A stretch of 64,000 nt of DNA from Bacteroidales bacterium (GCA_016286385.1 JAEESO010000002.1:185346-249345); one strand, 5' to 3'. Counted from the stretch's first letter, positions 10,129 to 19,871 are shown. The notes: generated by a model from the sequence alone, not told the origin. Translations and numbers: made by a program.

Positions 10129-11025
10129 TTAGAAAGACATGTTGTGGAGCCAGGAGATGAATTCCTGGAACCAGTTCTGGGTTTCTTCTGTGTACTTTTC
10201 CGGGTTCACTCCAAAGCCGTGACCGCCTTCAGCGTACTGGATATAGTGGTGAGGCACGTGTTTAGAGCTTAAGGCCGAGTCAAGCAGTACGGAGTTGTGG
10301 TAATCCACTACTTCGTCGTCCTGGCAGTTAAGGATGAATACCGGGGGCATATCGGCCCTGGCATTCAGCTCCACTGACAGGGATTCACGGAGGTCCTTCT
10401 TGCCGGTATAGCGTTCTCCAAGGAGGCCCAGGCGGGAACGCTTGTGCACGTAGCGGTCATCACTCATAGTGACAACCGGATAGATGGCTGCGGCAAAATC
10501 CGGACGCAGAGAAACGGCGGGTTTAAGCTTGTACTTCTCCAGGTAATTGGTATCAAAGAACTCCGCACTCATCATCGCAAGGTGGCCGCCGGCGCTGAAA
10601 CCAATCACGCCAAGGGGGCAGCTGTAGCGGGTTCTCACAATCTGTATGGCCCTCTGGAGGTCACAGATCATGTCAGGATGGCGGTGGCCCCTGAGGACGC
10701 TGCGGTACTTGGACACAAACTCAAGCTTACCTGCAACGCGGTAACGGAGTACGTAGGCTACATAGCCTTCCTTTGCAAGGGCCTCTGCAACCATTGCGCC
10801 TTCACTTTTCTGGTCCAGCCAGTGGTAACTACCGCCGGGGCACACGATGATGGCCGCGATGGGCTTCCCTTCCGGAAGGTATTCCGTGAGGGTTACCTGC
10901 TTTGCCGCGCAGGACGTACCGTCCCAAATCTTAATCTGTGCTTCTGCAATTATGGGAAGAAGCACTGCTGCAAGAATCAGTATATATCTTTTCATACCCG
11001 AATATATTATCATTTTTTGTACCAA
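10129..11025 (-). CDS. alpha/beta hydrolase (acetyl-xylan-esterase-like), secreted
   Basis: Signal peptide; GVIGFSAGGHLA nucleophile elbow; C-terminal GGHGFG. Confidence 0.75.
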   Translation of the reverse strand: MVQKMIIYSGMKRYILILAAVLLPIIAEAQIKIWDGTSCAAKQVTLTEYLPEGKPIAAIIVCPGGSYHWLDQKSEGAMVAEALAKEGYVAYVLRYRVAGKLEFVSKYRSVLRGHRHPDMICDLQRAIQIVRTRYSCPLGVIGFSAGGHLAMMSAEFFDTNYLEKYKLKPAVSLRPDFAAAIYPVVTMSDDRYVHKRSRLGLLGERYTGKKDLRESLSVELNARADMPPVFILNCQDDEVVDYHNSVLLDSALSSKHVPHHYIQYAEGGHGFGVNPEKYTEETQNWFQEFISWLHNMSF

Positions 11026-13709
11026 TCTTGGTAAAAATGCCTCATTTGCCGTGTAAAAGCCCGTATTTCAGCGTCTGCCGGTACTCTGAGACGCTGCCCT
11101 ACCTCCATTGAAAGATGCCCCTTCCTGAGGAAGAAATCGTGCTTTGGAAGAACGTCGGTAAAGCCTTTTATACAAAGGGGAAGAACGTCTATTCCAAGCT
11201 CCTGGGCTGTAAGGAAGGCTCCGCGGTGGAAGCGAAGGATCTCACCGTCCAGGCTGCGGGTGCCTTCAGGGAATATCACAATGGAGTATCCCCTTTCAAC
11301 CAGGTTCCTTACGTGCTCTGCATTGCCAAAGTGGCCGTTTGAAGCCGGATAGAATTCCGCTTTCCTCAGGATATACCTGTAAAGCGGGAAGTTCCATACC
11401 CATTCATTGGTGGTGAATGCCAGTTTGGGATTCAGGGCCATGATGGCAAGGACGTCAAGGTGGCTCTGGTGGTTGCACACATAAATCGCAGGCTTTGAGA
11501 AATCCTCTCCATGAGGGTTAATGAGCCTGTATCTTGCGCCTGGAACAGTGTAAATGGCTGCCTTGGAGATGGCCTGGATAACTTTATGGAAGCGGAGTCT
11601 CTTTTTCTCGGAGTCAGGGCCGATAAGGAAGAATAGGTTTGCCCAGATTATGAGCCCGCCCATCACAATGCCGTACAGGAGGCATATCCACAGGGTTTTG
11701 AGGATGGAGCCGATGGTGACAGGGCTCCGGCGCGGCTGTCCTTTCTTGGTGGTAGCCCAGCGGTAAAGGACCGGCGGAATATAGCAGGCCATGACAACCA
11801 CTGTAATCATTCCGATCACCGTCACAAGCCCAAGGGAACGCATTGCAGGGTGCTTTGCGAATGCCAGCACACCTATGCCGATAAACATTATGAGGGCGCT
11901 GAGGATAACCGCATTCTTAAAGGAATGGAGGATCTTATTTCCCGTTTTGCGCTCATACACCAGGCCTTCCGTGATAAAGATGGTGTAGTCGTCGCCCATG
12001 CCAAAGATGAACGTTGCCAGGATAATGTTCACTATGTTGAAGCTGAGGCCGCTGAGCCCCATGATCCCTTCAATCCAAATCCAGCTTATGGCAAGCGGCA
12101 GGAATGCCACAACTGCCAGCGAGAAACTCTTGAAGCTGAGGATAAGGAACAGGAAAACAATAATGGAACACACAAGGCCGATGGTGTCGAAATCCTCATT
12201 CAGGGCCTCTACAAGGCTGGTTTTGGGCTGCGAAGTAGCTGCTTTGTCCAGGGAATCAAAGAACGGCTGGAAAGCGTGGGCTGTGAATCCGTGCCTTAGG
12301 CCGGCGGCTATGAGGGTATCGGAAAGTGCGGGATAATTATCGGCCAGGTATTTCCACCCGTCCTGCCCGGCTGTTCCGTCCTGCCCGGCCTGACCGGGCA
12401 TCTCACTTAGCCCTTCCAGCACCGCAAAACCCTTCTCCTGCTCCTCCGTCATATAATTGATATTGTGAAGATTGGTATCAAATCCAACCTTACGGGACTG
12501 GAATGCAAAGAATACGGTTGCAGCAAGGAAGGCGCAGAAAATAATCCTGCGGGTTTTCTTTGACGGATTGAAGTTCCTGTCAAGGTCCAGTTTGAGAGTG
12601 TTTCTGGGACCTTTTGCCTCCGGGATGAATACCGGCAGGAAAAAGAGCACGAAGACTATGGTCCCAAGAAGCATCATTGCCCCTATGAATCCAAAGTCCC
12701 TGAGGGCGGGAGCCTTAAGAAGAAGAAGGCCCAGGAATGCGCCTACTGTTGTAATATTGCCAGTAAGAAGTGGTTCTACCTGCTGTGCCAGAGCTTCCCT
12801 CTTGTCCGGTTCATACTTGAGGTGATCCACATAATGCAGAGGATAGTTCACGGCAATTCCTATAACCGTGCACCCTATTCCAAGGATTATTATGGATATG
12901 CTTGGCCGGAAAAGGGCAATTATTCCAAGGGCGAATACAGCGCCAAATGCTATGGAAATAAGTATCCACAGTACATCCTGGAAGCGCTTGTAACTGAACC
13001 AGAGCACTACGCAGATAAGTAGCGCGGCAATTGCAAGGGCAAGGAATGAATCCTTCTTGATGCGGCTTGAGTTCTCCACAGCAACCTCGGGGCCACCTGT
13101 AGAGTAGATATGCACGGAAGGATACTCTGCCTGAATGGCGGCCTTGACGGTGTTCAGACTGTCAATAAGTGCAGCATTTCGGGAGCTCTCGCTGCCTCCA
13201 TAGGGAGAGTCAAAGAAGATGATGCCAGTTTCACCGTCCTGGGTGAAAAGATAACCGTCTTCAATCCTGACCTTTGGCGCTGAGGAATTAAGCCTCAGGG
13301 GATCCTGCCTTACATAATTGGAAAGGAAGGGATTAGGAGACATCAGAAGGGTTTTGTCCTCTTCAAGCACCTTGTCAATGTATCCGGGAACGGAGAGAAG
13401 GGAATCAATCCTTGCCGGGTCAGGATTGACCGAAAACATATCGGTATCGGCCCCTGGCATATCCCAGGCAAGGTCAAAGGCGTACATTGCTTCCAGTTTC
13501 TCATCAAGGGAGCCGCCCTCAAAGAGCACTGCCATTTTCTCCTGCCCCTTAACCTCCTCACGCTGGGGAAGGAAGTCAGTGATATCCTCATTGAAGGTGA
13601 GCCTGGATGCACTGAGGGCGCAAAAACCAACCACTATACCTAATATGAGTGCCGCCAGTCCTTTATGCGAGGACAGGAAGTCATAGATATTGAGGATAAA
13701 GCCTTTCAT
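11010..13709 (-). CDS. RND/MMPL exporter fused to PlsC-like acyltransferase
   Basis: 899 aa; RND TM blocks then NHQSHLD and FPEGTRS acyltransferase motifs. Confidence 0.85.
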   Translation of the reverse strand: MKGFILNIYDFLSSHKGLAALILGIVVGFCALSASRLTFNEDITDFLPQREEVKGQEKMAVLFEGGSLDEKLEAMYAFDLAWDMPGADTDMFSVNPDPARIDSLLSVPGYIDKVLEEDKTLLMSPNPFLSNYVRQDPLRLNSSAPKVRIEDGYLFTQDGETGIIFFDSPYGGSESSRNAALIDSLNTVKAAIQAEYPSVHIYSTGGPEVAVENSSRIKKDSFLALAIAALLICVVLWFSYKRFQDVLWILISIAFGAVFALGIIALFRPSISIIILGIGCTVIGIAVNYPLHYVDHLKYEPDKREALAQQVEPLLTGNITTVGAFLGLLLLKAPALRDFGFIGAMMLLGTIVFVLFFLPVFIPEAKGPRNTLKLDLDRNFNPSKKTRRIIFCAFLAATVFFAFQSRKVGFDTNLHNINYMTEEQEKGFAVLEGLSEMPGQAGQDGTAGQDGWKYLADNYPALSDTLIAAGLRHGFTAHAFQPFFDSLDKAATSQPKTSLVEALNEDFDTIGLVCSIIVFLFLILSFKSFSLAVVAFLPLAISWIWIEGIMGLSGLSFNIVNIILATFIFGMGDDYTIFITEGLVYERKTGNKILHSFKNAVILSALIMFIGIGVLAFAKHPAMRSLGLVTVIGMITVVVMACYIPPVLYRWATTKKGQPRRSPVTIGSILKTLWICLLYGIVMGGLIIWANLFFLIGPDSEKKRLRFHKVIQAISKAAIYTVPGARYRLINPHGEDFSKPAIYVCNHQSHLDVLAIMALNPKLAFTTNEWVWNFPLYRYILRKAEFYPASNGHFGNAEHVRNLVERGYSIVIFPEGTRSLDGEILRFHRGAFLTAQELGIDVLPLCIKGFTDVLPKHDFFLRKGHLSMEVGQRLRVPADAEIRAFTRQMRHFYQDWYKK

Positions 13710-13753
13710 TCCTTATCTTACAAAGATAATAAAAAAAGACTAACTTTGTATGA

Positions 13754-14431
13754 ATGCACATCACTGAACAGCATATTGGGGGAAAGATATGCCGATTCTT
13801 TGAATCGGAGGCTCCGTCATGCATCCTTATTCAGCCATCGGCCAGGCATGAAACCGCAACACTTCAAAGAGAGGCTGAATGTATTGCCGCGCTCTCTGGA
13901 ATACCCTTTGTACTTGTTGCCTTTGATGTGGATAACTGGATGGTGGACCTTATGCCATGGCCCGATAATAATATCTCACGTGAAGAAGATGCCGGAAAAA
14001 AGGGCCAGGTCACGCTTGAATATGTTCTGTTGACTCTGCTTCCCACCCTCCGGGAAACGTACGGTCCCCTACCTATCATCATAGGCGGGTATTCACTTGG
14101 AGGGCTTTTTGCGCTCTGGGCTTCATCTCAGACGGATTCTTTTGCGGCAGTCGCCGCTGCTTCACCTTCAGTCTGGATCAAGGACTGGGTTCCATATGCC
14201 CTGGAACACCCCACAATGGCAAACTCAGTTTATCTTAGCCTTGGGAATGAGGAGGAGCATGTGAAAAACCGTGCCATAAAAAAGGTTGGAGACTGCATCC
14301 GTAAGGAGTATGAGATTCTTGCGCATACCATTGGTTTAGACCATTGTACCCTTGTATGGGAAGAAGGAAATCACTTCACTGACAACGAGGGCCGCGTTGC
14401 CCGTGCTTTTGCCTGGTGCCTGAAAAGATAA
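13754..14431 (+). CDS. alpha/beta hydrolase (esterase-like)
   Basis: IIGGYSLGGLFALWAS nucleophile motif; WEEGNHFTDNEGRVARAF. Confidence 0.7.
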   Translation: MHITEQHIGGKICRFFESEAPSCILIQPSARHETATLQREAECIAALSGIPFVLVAFDVDNWMVDLMPWPDNNISREEDAGKKGQVTLEYVLLTLLPTLRETYGPLPIIIGGYSLGGLFALWASSQTDSFAAVAAASPSVWIKDWVPYALEHPTMANSVYLSLGNEEEHVKNRAIKKVGDCIRKEYEILAHTIGLDHCTLVWEEGNHFTDNEGRVARAFAWCLKR

Positions 14432-14487
14432 AGTGCTGGTGATGTGCCGGGAATAGCCCAAAACGTGTGAATCGTTGCCCTTATGGC

Positions 14488-14546
14488 TGGACCAGGTCCA
14501 ATTGAGTAGTGAACCAGGTCCAATTGAGTGGTGGACCAGGTCCAGT
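14488..14546. repeat. 22-bp tandem repeat, about 2.5-3 copies, containing palindrome TGGACCAGGTCCA
   Basis: ACCAGGTCC at 14492, 14514 and 14536 (period 22). Confidence 0.9.
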
Positions 14547-14553
14547 GTAGAGA

Positions 14554-15282
14554 TTAGGTGAAGAGTTTTCGGAGGAGTATGCGGGGCCAGCCGTAGAGGA
14601 GGGCAAGGGGAAGGCCGATAATATTCACGATGGTGATACGCATGAAGTCCTGGAACGGACGGAAGTGGGTAACGCGGTCCTTGGGGTAATTTACACGGAC
14701 CTGGACGGGAACCAGTGACAGGCCTTTCCAGGCGCTGAAAAGAAGGAGTGAAAGCTCTGCTTCATAACGGTTTCCAACCACCTTCAGAGAGGGTAAATCA
14801 CGCAGTGGATATAGCCTGAATCCGGTTTGGGTGTCCATAAGACGGATACCGGTATAAGCGGTGAACCAGAAGTTAGAGAAGCGGTTGGCAAATGAGCCGC
14901 CGGCATTGGCTCCGCGGGTGGTCCTGGATCCAACAACAAGGGTTCTCTCCCCCTTCGCTTCAAGAAGAAGCGGAATGTCCTCAGGGTAATGTTGAGCATC
15001 CGAGTCAATGGTTACGGCATAAGTGTACCCCTTCTCCTGGGCCCATCTGAAGGCGGTTTTTAGGGCTGCGCCCTTGCCTAAATTATGGGGATGTGTAAGG
15101 ACTGTGACAGGAGATTGCCGGTCGGGGCCGTCAATGACGGAATCAAGCACGTCCCTGGTGCCATCCGTGCAGCCATCTTCTACCACAATAACGGGAAGGC
15201 CCAGGGCGAGGGTGCGCTCCAGCACCTCCCGAAGGGTGCCAGCATTGTTATAAGTGGGTATGACGACTACGGTATCTGTCAT
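14554..15282 (-). CDS. family 2 glycosyltransferase
   Basis: VVIPTYNNAGTLREVLE..VVEDGCTDGT..IDSDAQHYPED. Confidence 0.9.
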   Translation of the reverse strand: MTDTVVVIPTYNNAGTLREVLERTLALGLPVIVVEDGCTDGTRDVLDSVIDGPDRQSPVTVLTHPHNLGKGAALKTAFRWAQEKGYTYAVTIDSDAQHYPEDIPLLLEAKGERTLVVGSRTTRGANAGGSFANRFSNFWFTAYTGIRLMDTQTGFRLYPLRDLPSLKVVGNRYEAELSLLLFSAWKGLSLVPVQVRVNYPKDRVTHFRPFQDFMRITIVNIIGLPLALLYGWPRILLRKLFT

Positions 15283-15599
15283 ACGGAAAGCGACATTCTG
15301 GCGTGCTGCGTACCGTCTATGGAAAGGATGCTCACACTAACGGCATTGTCATCTTTGAACTCCCATTCAAAACGAACCTCCGTACCGTCTCCGGGAAGAA
15401 CCGGAGCCACAAACTTTATTTCCCTGGCACTTACAAGTTTTTTGCCCATGAGTTCAAGGGCTATCTGCAGAAGTGTTACTCCGGGAGTTATGGGGTACTC
15501 CGGGAAATGTGCCTTATAGATGGGGCTCTCAGGGAGAAGACGCACCATGGCGCTGTCCTCCTCCTTTGAAACCACCGTATATAATACTCCTTCAAGCAT
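15279..15599 (-). CDS. hotdog-fold 3-hydroxyacyl-ACP dehydratase-like protein
   Basis: HFPEYPITPGVTLLQIALE FabZ-like motif. Confidence 0.75.
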   Translation of the reverse strand: MLEGVLYTVVSKEEDSAMVRLLPESPIYKAHFPEYPITPGVTLLQIALELMGKKLVSAREIKFVAPVLPGDGTEVRFEWEFKDDNAVSVSILSIDGTQHARMSLSV

Positions 15600-16025
15600 T
15601 TACTTTACGTCTTTGAAATCTATCCTTGTCCAGCCGTCATCCGTGCCTTCAAGAAAAACACTCTGGACTTTGCTTGATACGGGATCAAGAGTTAGCGTTA
15701 TTCGGCGGAACATCTGCCGTAAATCCCTCCTGAGAGGTTCCAGAATAATTGTTCCCTCCCCTTCTTCCTTAACTTTGAAATCCTTTTCCGTGGGCATACG
15801 GAAGCGGGATCGGGGGGAATCATCGGCCCCAAATTCCGTGACGGACTGAACAGGCTCCTTAACCTCCCAGCGAAGGTATGACGGTTCCTTCAGGACAACG
15901 GTTCCGCTGCTCTGGAGGTCTTCCGTGAGAAGCGGGCTGTGCCTTACCTGCGTCCAGCTGGCCTCAAAGGATGCCGGCGGGACAAGGTCCAGGAATAGGC
16001 TCAGTATGATGGATACAAGAAACAT
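15600..16025 (-). CDS. LolA-like outer membrane lipoprotein carrier
   Basis: MFLVSIILSLF...PASFEASWTQVRHSPLLTEDLQSSGTVVLKEPSYLRWEV; start chosen at internal Met after overlap with next gene. Confidence 0.65.
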   Translation of the reverse strand: MFLVSIILSLFLDLVPPASFEASWTQVRHSPLLTEDLQSSGTVVLKEPSYLRWEVKEPVQSVTEFGADDSPRSRFRMPTEKDFKVKEEGEGTIILEPLRRDLRQMFRRITLTLDPVSSKVQSVFLEGTDDGWTRIDFKDVK

Positions 16026-16381
16026 TACTTGGCTATGAGGAAACAGCCACCAAGGATAAGGAAAACGCCCACCCACTGCTGCCATTCAACGGTTTCCTTG
16101 AAGAAAATGATGGAAACGAACATGGCAAACAGGAAACTAAGGGATGTGAGCGGATACACCTGGTGGAAGGGATAGTTCCTTACCATGTAAACCCATTCCA
16201 CCATCATTGCGATAGCGCAGATGCCGGAAAGGGCCAGAGTCCAGTTAAGGAATATACCGTCACGGAAAAAGGCCCAGCTCCAGCTGAAGGAGGGCATTTT
16301 GTCACTGGCAACCTTGAACAGTGACTGGCATGTGCACATCAGGATAGCCTGCGTGACGGCAAGAAAAATCAGTCTGAACAT
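16025..16381 (-). CDS. EamA/SMR-type small membrane protein
   Basis: 118 aa, four hydrophobic segments. Confidence 0.65.
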   Translation of the reverse strand: MFRLIFLAVTQAILMCTCQSLFKVASDKMPSFSWSWAFFRDGIFLNWTLALSGICAIAMMVEWVYMVRNYPFHQVYPLTSLSFLFAMFVSIIFFKETVEWQQWVGVFLILGGCFLIAK

Positions 16382-16887
16382 AAAACTATTGCTATGGCCC
16401 TCTCAAAACCTGGCAGTCCGGAAGCGTCCATTTTCTCCGTACGCTCGTCGTACCAGCCAACAAGGGCGGTGTCAATATCTCCCAGGCCGATCTGCATCAC
16501 GGCGTCTTCGAGGGCGCTGAGAAGGGACCTCCCGGGGTGTGAATAAGTTGCATTGTAGCCATGGCAGCCAAGCTTTATGGCAACCACCGAGCCAATGGTA
16601 TTGTGAGTGGAATTCATGAAATGTACGGGCCTCATTGCGGCATCTTCTATGCCAAGGATCCCGTTTAGGAAGAATTCCGAGTTTTCCATGCAGCCATAAT
16701 CCGTAGCCGTGATAATGGCATCAGGACACTTGATCTGTGCCTTCTCAAGAGCCTTTACAGAGCACCAGAGAGCCCTTTTGAGGAGCCTTCCCATACGGCG
16801 TGCCTCCATGGGAGGGATAACCTCCTTGAAGTCAGGGTCTTCCTTCCCAAGGGATACTATGGAGAGTATTTTTACATTACGCATCAT
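16369..16887 (-). CDS. short beta-ketoacyl synthase-like / chain-length-factor-like protein
   Basis: ALEKAQIKCPDAIITATDYGCMENSEFFLNGIL...STHNTIGSVVAIKLGCHGYNATYSH; start at internal Met. Confidence 0.6.
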   Translation of the reverse strand: MMRNVKILSIVSLGKEDPDFKEVIPPMEARRMGRLLKRALWCSVKALEKAQIKCPDAIITATDYGCMENSEFFLNGILGIEDAAMRPVHFMNSTHNTIGSVVAIKLGCHGYNATYSHPGRSLLSALEDAVMQIGLGDIDTALVGWYDERTEKMDASGLPGFERAIAIVLCSD

Positions 16888-18097
16888 AGGCCGACAGGAT
16901 AATAGAAGAATCATTGCCGCCAAAGCCGAAGGCATTGCATAGGATGTGCCTAAGCTCTTTCTGGAGAGGTTCAGTCTGGGGCACTATGCAGGAGGGATCC
17001 GGCGTGCTCCAGTTAAGTTGCTGTGGCACAAAACCATTCTCAAGGGCAAGCAAGCAGAACACAGCCTTAATGGAGCCTGATGCGCTTGTGGTATGCCCAG
17101 TAAAGGATTTTGTGGAAGAAACCGGAGGGAGACTCTCCCCGAAGATACGCCTGATTGCAGCACTTTCAGAGGCATCATTGTTGGGCGTTCCGGTGCCATG
17201 CGCATTGACATAATCTATGGCCGATACATCAAGTCCAGCCATTTCAAGCGCCTTTCTCATAGCAAGGAAAGCACCCTCCCCGTCAGGAGAAGAAGCAGTC
17301 TGGTGGAAAGCGTCGCAGGCATTTCCCCAGCCGCTTAGAACCGCAATGGGCTTTACTCCACGCCGGAGCGCACTTTCCTCCGTTTCCAGCACAAGATAGG
17401 CCGCTCCCTCGCCAAGATTAAGGCCAGCCCTTGTGGCGTCAAACGGCCTGCAGGGCTCCTTATCCAGGATCATGAGGGAATTAAAGCCATGGAAATGATA
17501 GGCGGAAAGACTTTCGCTGCCGCCACACACCACGCACTGGAACTTACCGCTGCGGATAAGATTTGCCCCGTAAATGATGGCATTTGTGGCCGATGAACAG
17601 GCTGTGGAAAGCGTTGTGGCAAACTTTGCCCCGCCAAGGAACTCCACTGCCAGATCCGTTGACGCGCCGCAGCTATGAAGCGCCGACACCCTTGGATAAA
17701 TCCTCTCCGTAATATCCATTCCCCCAACAGTAGTCCCTCCTATGACTGGGATATCCGCAAGGGAGAGGCTTTCTGGAGTTTTTTTCACGGAAGAAAGCCT
17801 GTTACTCCCGGGAGTCTCTATGAAAGCCTGAGATAGCGCTTCCTGGAGCGCCAGGATGGACATAAGGGTGGTCCTGGGCCAGTTGGAGGCCATGGAAAGC
17901 GGAACGCCGGCAAGGGCCGCCATCTCCTCGTTGGAGAGCGGAACCTCCCCTACCGGAAGCCCTTCAGGGCCGCCTTTGAGGTACTTTACAGGAGCTATGC
18001 CGCTGCGGCAGGAGCGCAGCGCCTGAAGGCTCACGGCCTTGCCGCAGCCAAGGGCGCTTACAACGCCGGCGCCGGTTATGACAAGCCTTCCTGCCAC
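16877..18097 (-). CDS. 3-oxoacyl-ACP synthase (FabF-type)
   Basis: STACSSATNAI (active Cys), VNAHGTGTPNND, KSFTGHTTSASGSI. Confidence 0.9.
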   Translation of the reverse strand: MAGRLVITGAGVVSALGCGKAVSLQALRSCRSGIAPVKYLKGGPEGLPVGEVPLSNEEMAALAGVPLSMASNWPRTTLMSILALQEALSQAFIETPGSNRLSSVKKTPESLSLADIPVIGGTTVGGMDITERIYPRVSALHSCGASTDLAVEFLGGAKFATTLSTACSSATNAIIYGANLIRSGKFQCVVCGGSESLSAYHFHGFNSLMILDKEPCRPFDATRAGLNLGEGAAYLVLETEESALRRGVKPIAVLSGWGNACDAFHQTASSPDGEGAFLAMRKALEMAGLDVSAIDYVNAHGTGTPNNDASESAAIRRIFGESLPPVSSTKSFTGHTTSASGSIKAVFCLLALENGFVPQQLNWSTPDPSCIVPQTEPLQKELRHILCNAFGFGGNDSSIILSAYDA

Positions 18098-18358
18098 CTA
18101 CTTAGTCCTGTTATCGGCAATATACTGCGCCATAACGGCTACGCTGCGGAAAACCTCCTTGCCTTTTGAAGGGGAATCCAGACGGATACCGTAATTCTTT
18201 TCCATGAGCACTATGAGCTCAAGGACGTCAATTGAATCAAGGCCAAGGCCGTCGTCTCCGAAGAGAGGGGCATCATTGTCTATATCCTCCGGAGTCATGC
18301 CGTCCAGATTCAGTGAATCAATAATCTTGAGCTTGAGCTCTGTAATCAAATTTTCCAT
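18098..18358 (-). CDS. acyl carrier protein
   Basis: GDDGLGLDSIDVLELIVLMEKNYG. Confidence 0.85.
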   Translation of the reverse strand: MENLITELKLKIIDSLNLDGMTPEDIDNDAPLFGDDGLGLDSIDVLELIVLMEKNYGIRLDSPSKGKEVFRSVAVMAQYIADNRTK

Positions 18359-18363
18359 ATTTC

Positions 18364-18846
18364 TTATTTAGTTCCTATCCATGCCATGGCCGTCCACTCA
18401 GAGTCTGAGGGGCAGTCTATCCAGGCCACAATGGCGTCACGGGTTATCCTGTCCTGAAACGCCTGGCGCACAATGGCGTCAATGAGCGGCCGGTCATATT
18501 TCTCCAAAACGTATGCCGATGTCTCTCCCTCATATTTATTCCTTATGGAAATCTCTCCGGCAACAATGTTTGGAAGCGTATATACAAAGAGCGCCGGGGA
18601 CGGAAAATCCTCCATGCTCTTTGCGTAATTGAGGTCATTTGCAAGGCAGCCGTTACGGCTGAAAACAAGCACTGCGCGGTCCTCGCGGGGGGTGAATCGG
18701 GCCGGCTCATCCTTAACCAGCATCTCCGTAAGAAGGAAGCCCAGCTTAGAGAGGGTGTCCATCTTGAAGAATTTGGGATAATTACCCACCAGCTCCCTGT
18801 AGAGAGCGGTAAGGCTGGCGCCGGAAGGGATGCTCACTGCTTTCAT
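18364..18846 (-). CDS. short ketosynthase-like hypothetical protein of acyl-ACP cluster
   Basis: FSRNGCLANDLNYAKSMEDFPSPALFVYTLPNIVAGEISI; position between ACP and KS. Confidence 0.55.
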   Translation of the reverse strand: MKAVSIPSGASLTALYRELVGNYPKFFKMDTLSKLGFLLTEMLVKDEPARFTPREDRAVLVFSRNGCLANDLNYAKSMEDFPSPALFVYTLPNIVAGEISIRNKYEGETSAYVLEKYDRPLIDAIVRQAFQDRITRDAIVAWIDCPSDSEWTAMAWIGTK

Positions 18847-19871
18847 AGGGCACCTCCTTTTCTGAAGACCATGGCTCCGTTAACTCCCCCAAAGCCGGAA
18901 AGGAGCTTGATAAAGAGTTTCCCTTTTGCGGGCCTTTCCTGAGCTGATATATTAACGGGGTATGTGACTCCCATCTCATGGAAACCCTTGGTGGGGAGGA
19001 CAATCCCCTTGTCAAATGCGGCCATGGAGACAATTGCCTCAAGTATTCCGGCAGCGCCAAGGGTGTGGCCGAAAACGCCTTTGAGGGCATTTATGGGCAC
19101 ATCCGAAAGCCCGGCGCGGTGAAGCGCGATGGATTCCATTTCATCGTTGTAAGGCGTTGCAGTGCCGTGGACGCTGATAAAGGCGATATCCTCCTTATCA
19201 ATGCCGTCCATCACGTAGCGGAGGCATTTGTAGGAGCCTTCTCCGGTGCGTGACGGGCCTGAGATGTGATTGGCGTCGTTGCGTATAACGCCGTCAGATA
19301 TTTCCCAGGGGCCTTCCTTGGCCGATAATACAATAGCTGCAGCGGCTTCTCCAAGATTAAGCCCCTGGCGGTCTTTGTCAAACGGCCTGCAGGGCTCCGG
19401 AGAGAGGGCTTTAAGGCACTCAAAACCGCTGTGGATAAAGTGTGAATGGACCTCTGCGCCAACAACTACCACATTATCATACTCCCCGCTCCTGATCATC
19501 CTTATGCCCTGAAGGAGGGCTGCAATGCCGGAAATGCATGCGTTGGAAACCACGATGGGAGAGGTTTTTATGCCGATTGCATCTGCAATATTGCGGGCGC
19601 TGGCGGCAAGGGAGATATCGGCCTTGCCGATATGCTCTACATTTCCTTTTGTGGTGGAAAGGACAAGGCCGGTGCGGGGCGTTAAATCAATGCCCTGAAT
19701 AGCCTTTCTGGCAGCCTCTATGGCTATGGTTTCAAAGAATGACGCGCCAGGGAAGCCGCTTTTGTTAAACAAGCGGCGGCTTCGGCCCTCACGCGCCGCT
19801 TCAAACACCTCCTCTAAGGTGTTCCCAAGCGGGGTTACAAGCCCTTCTCCTATGCAATAAACCTTTGTCAC
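18843..19871 (-). CDS. beta-ketoacyl-ACP synthase
   Basis: VVSNACISGIAALLQG, SVHGTATPYNDEMES, GVFGHTLGAAGILE. Confidence 0.85.
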   Translation of the reverse strand: MTKVYCIGEGLVTPLGNTLEEVFEAAREGRSRRLFNKSGFPGASFFETIAIEAARKAIQGIDLTPRTGLVLSTTKGNVEHIGKADISLAASARNIADAIGIKTSPIVVSNACISGIAALLQGIRMIRSGEYDNVVVVGAEVHSHFIHSGFECLKALSPEPCRPFDKDRQGLNLGEAAAAIVLSAKEGPWEISDGVIRNDANHISGPSRTGEGSYKCLRYVMDGIDKEDIAFISVHGTATPYNDEMESIALHRAGLSDVPINALKGVFGHTLGAAGILEAIVSMAAFDKGIVLPTKGFHEMGVTYPVNISAQERPAKGKLFIKLLSGFGGVNGAMVFRKGGAL

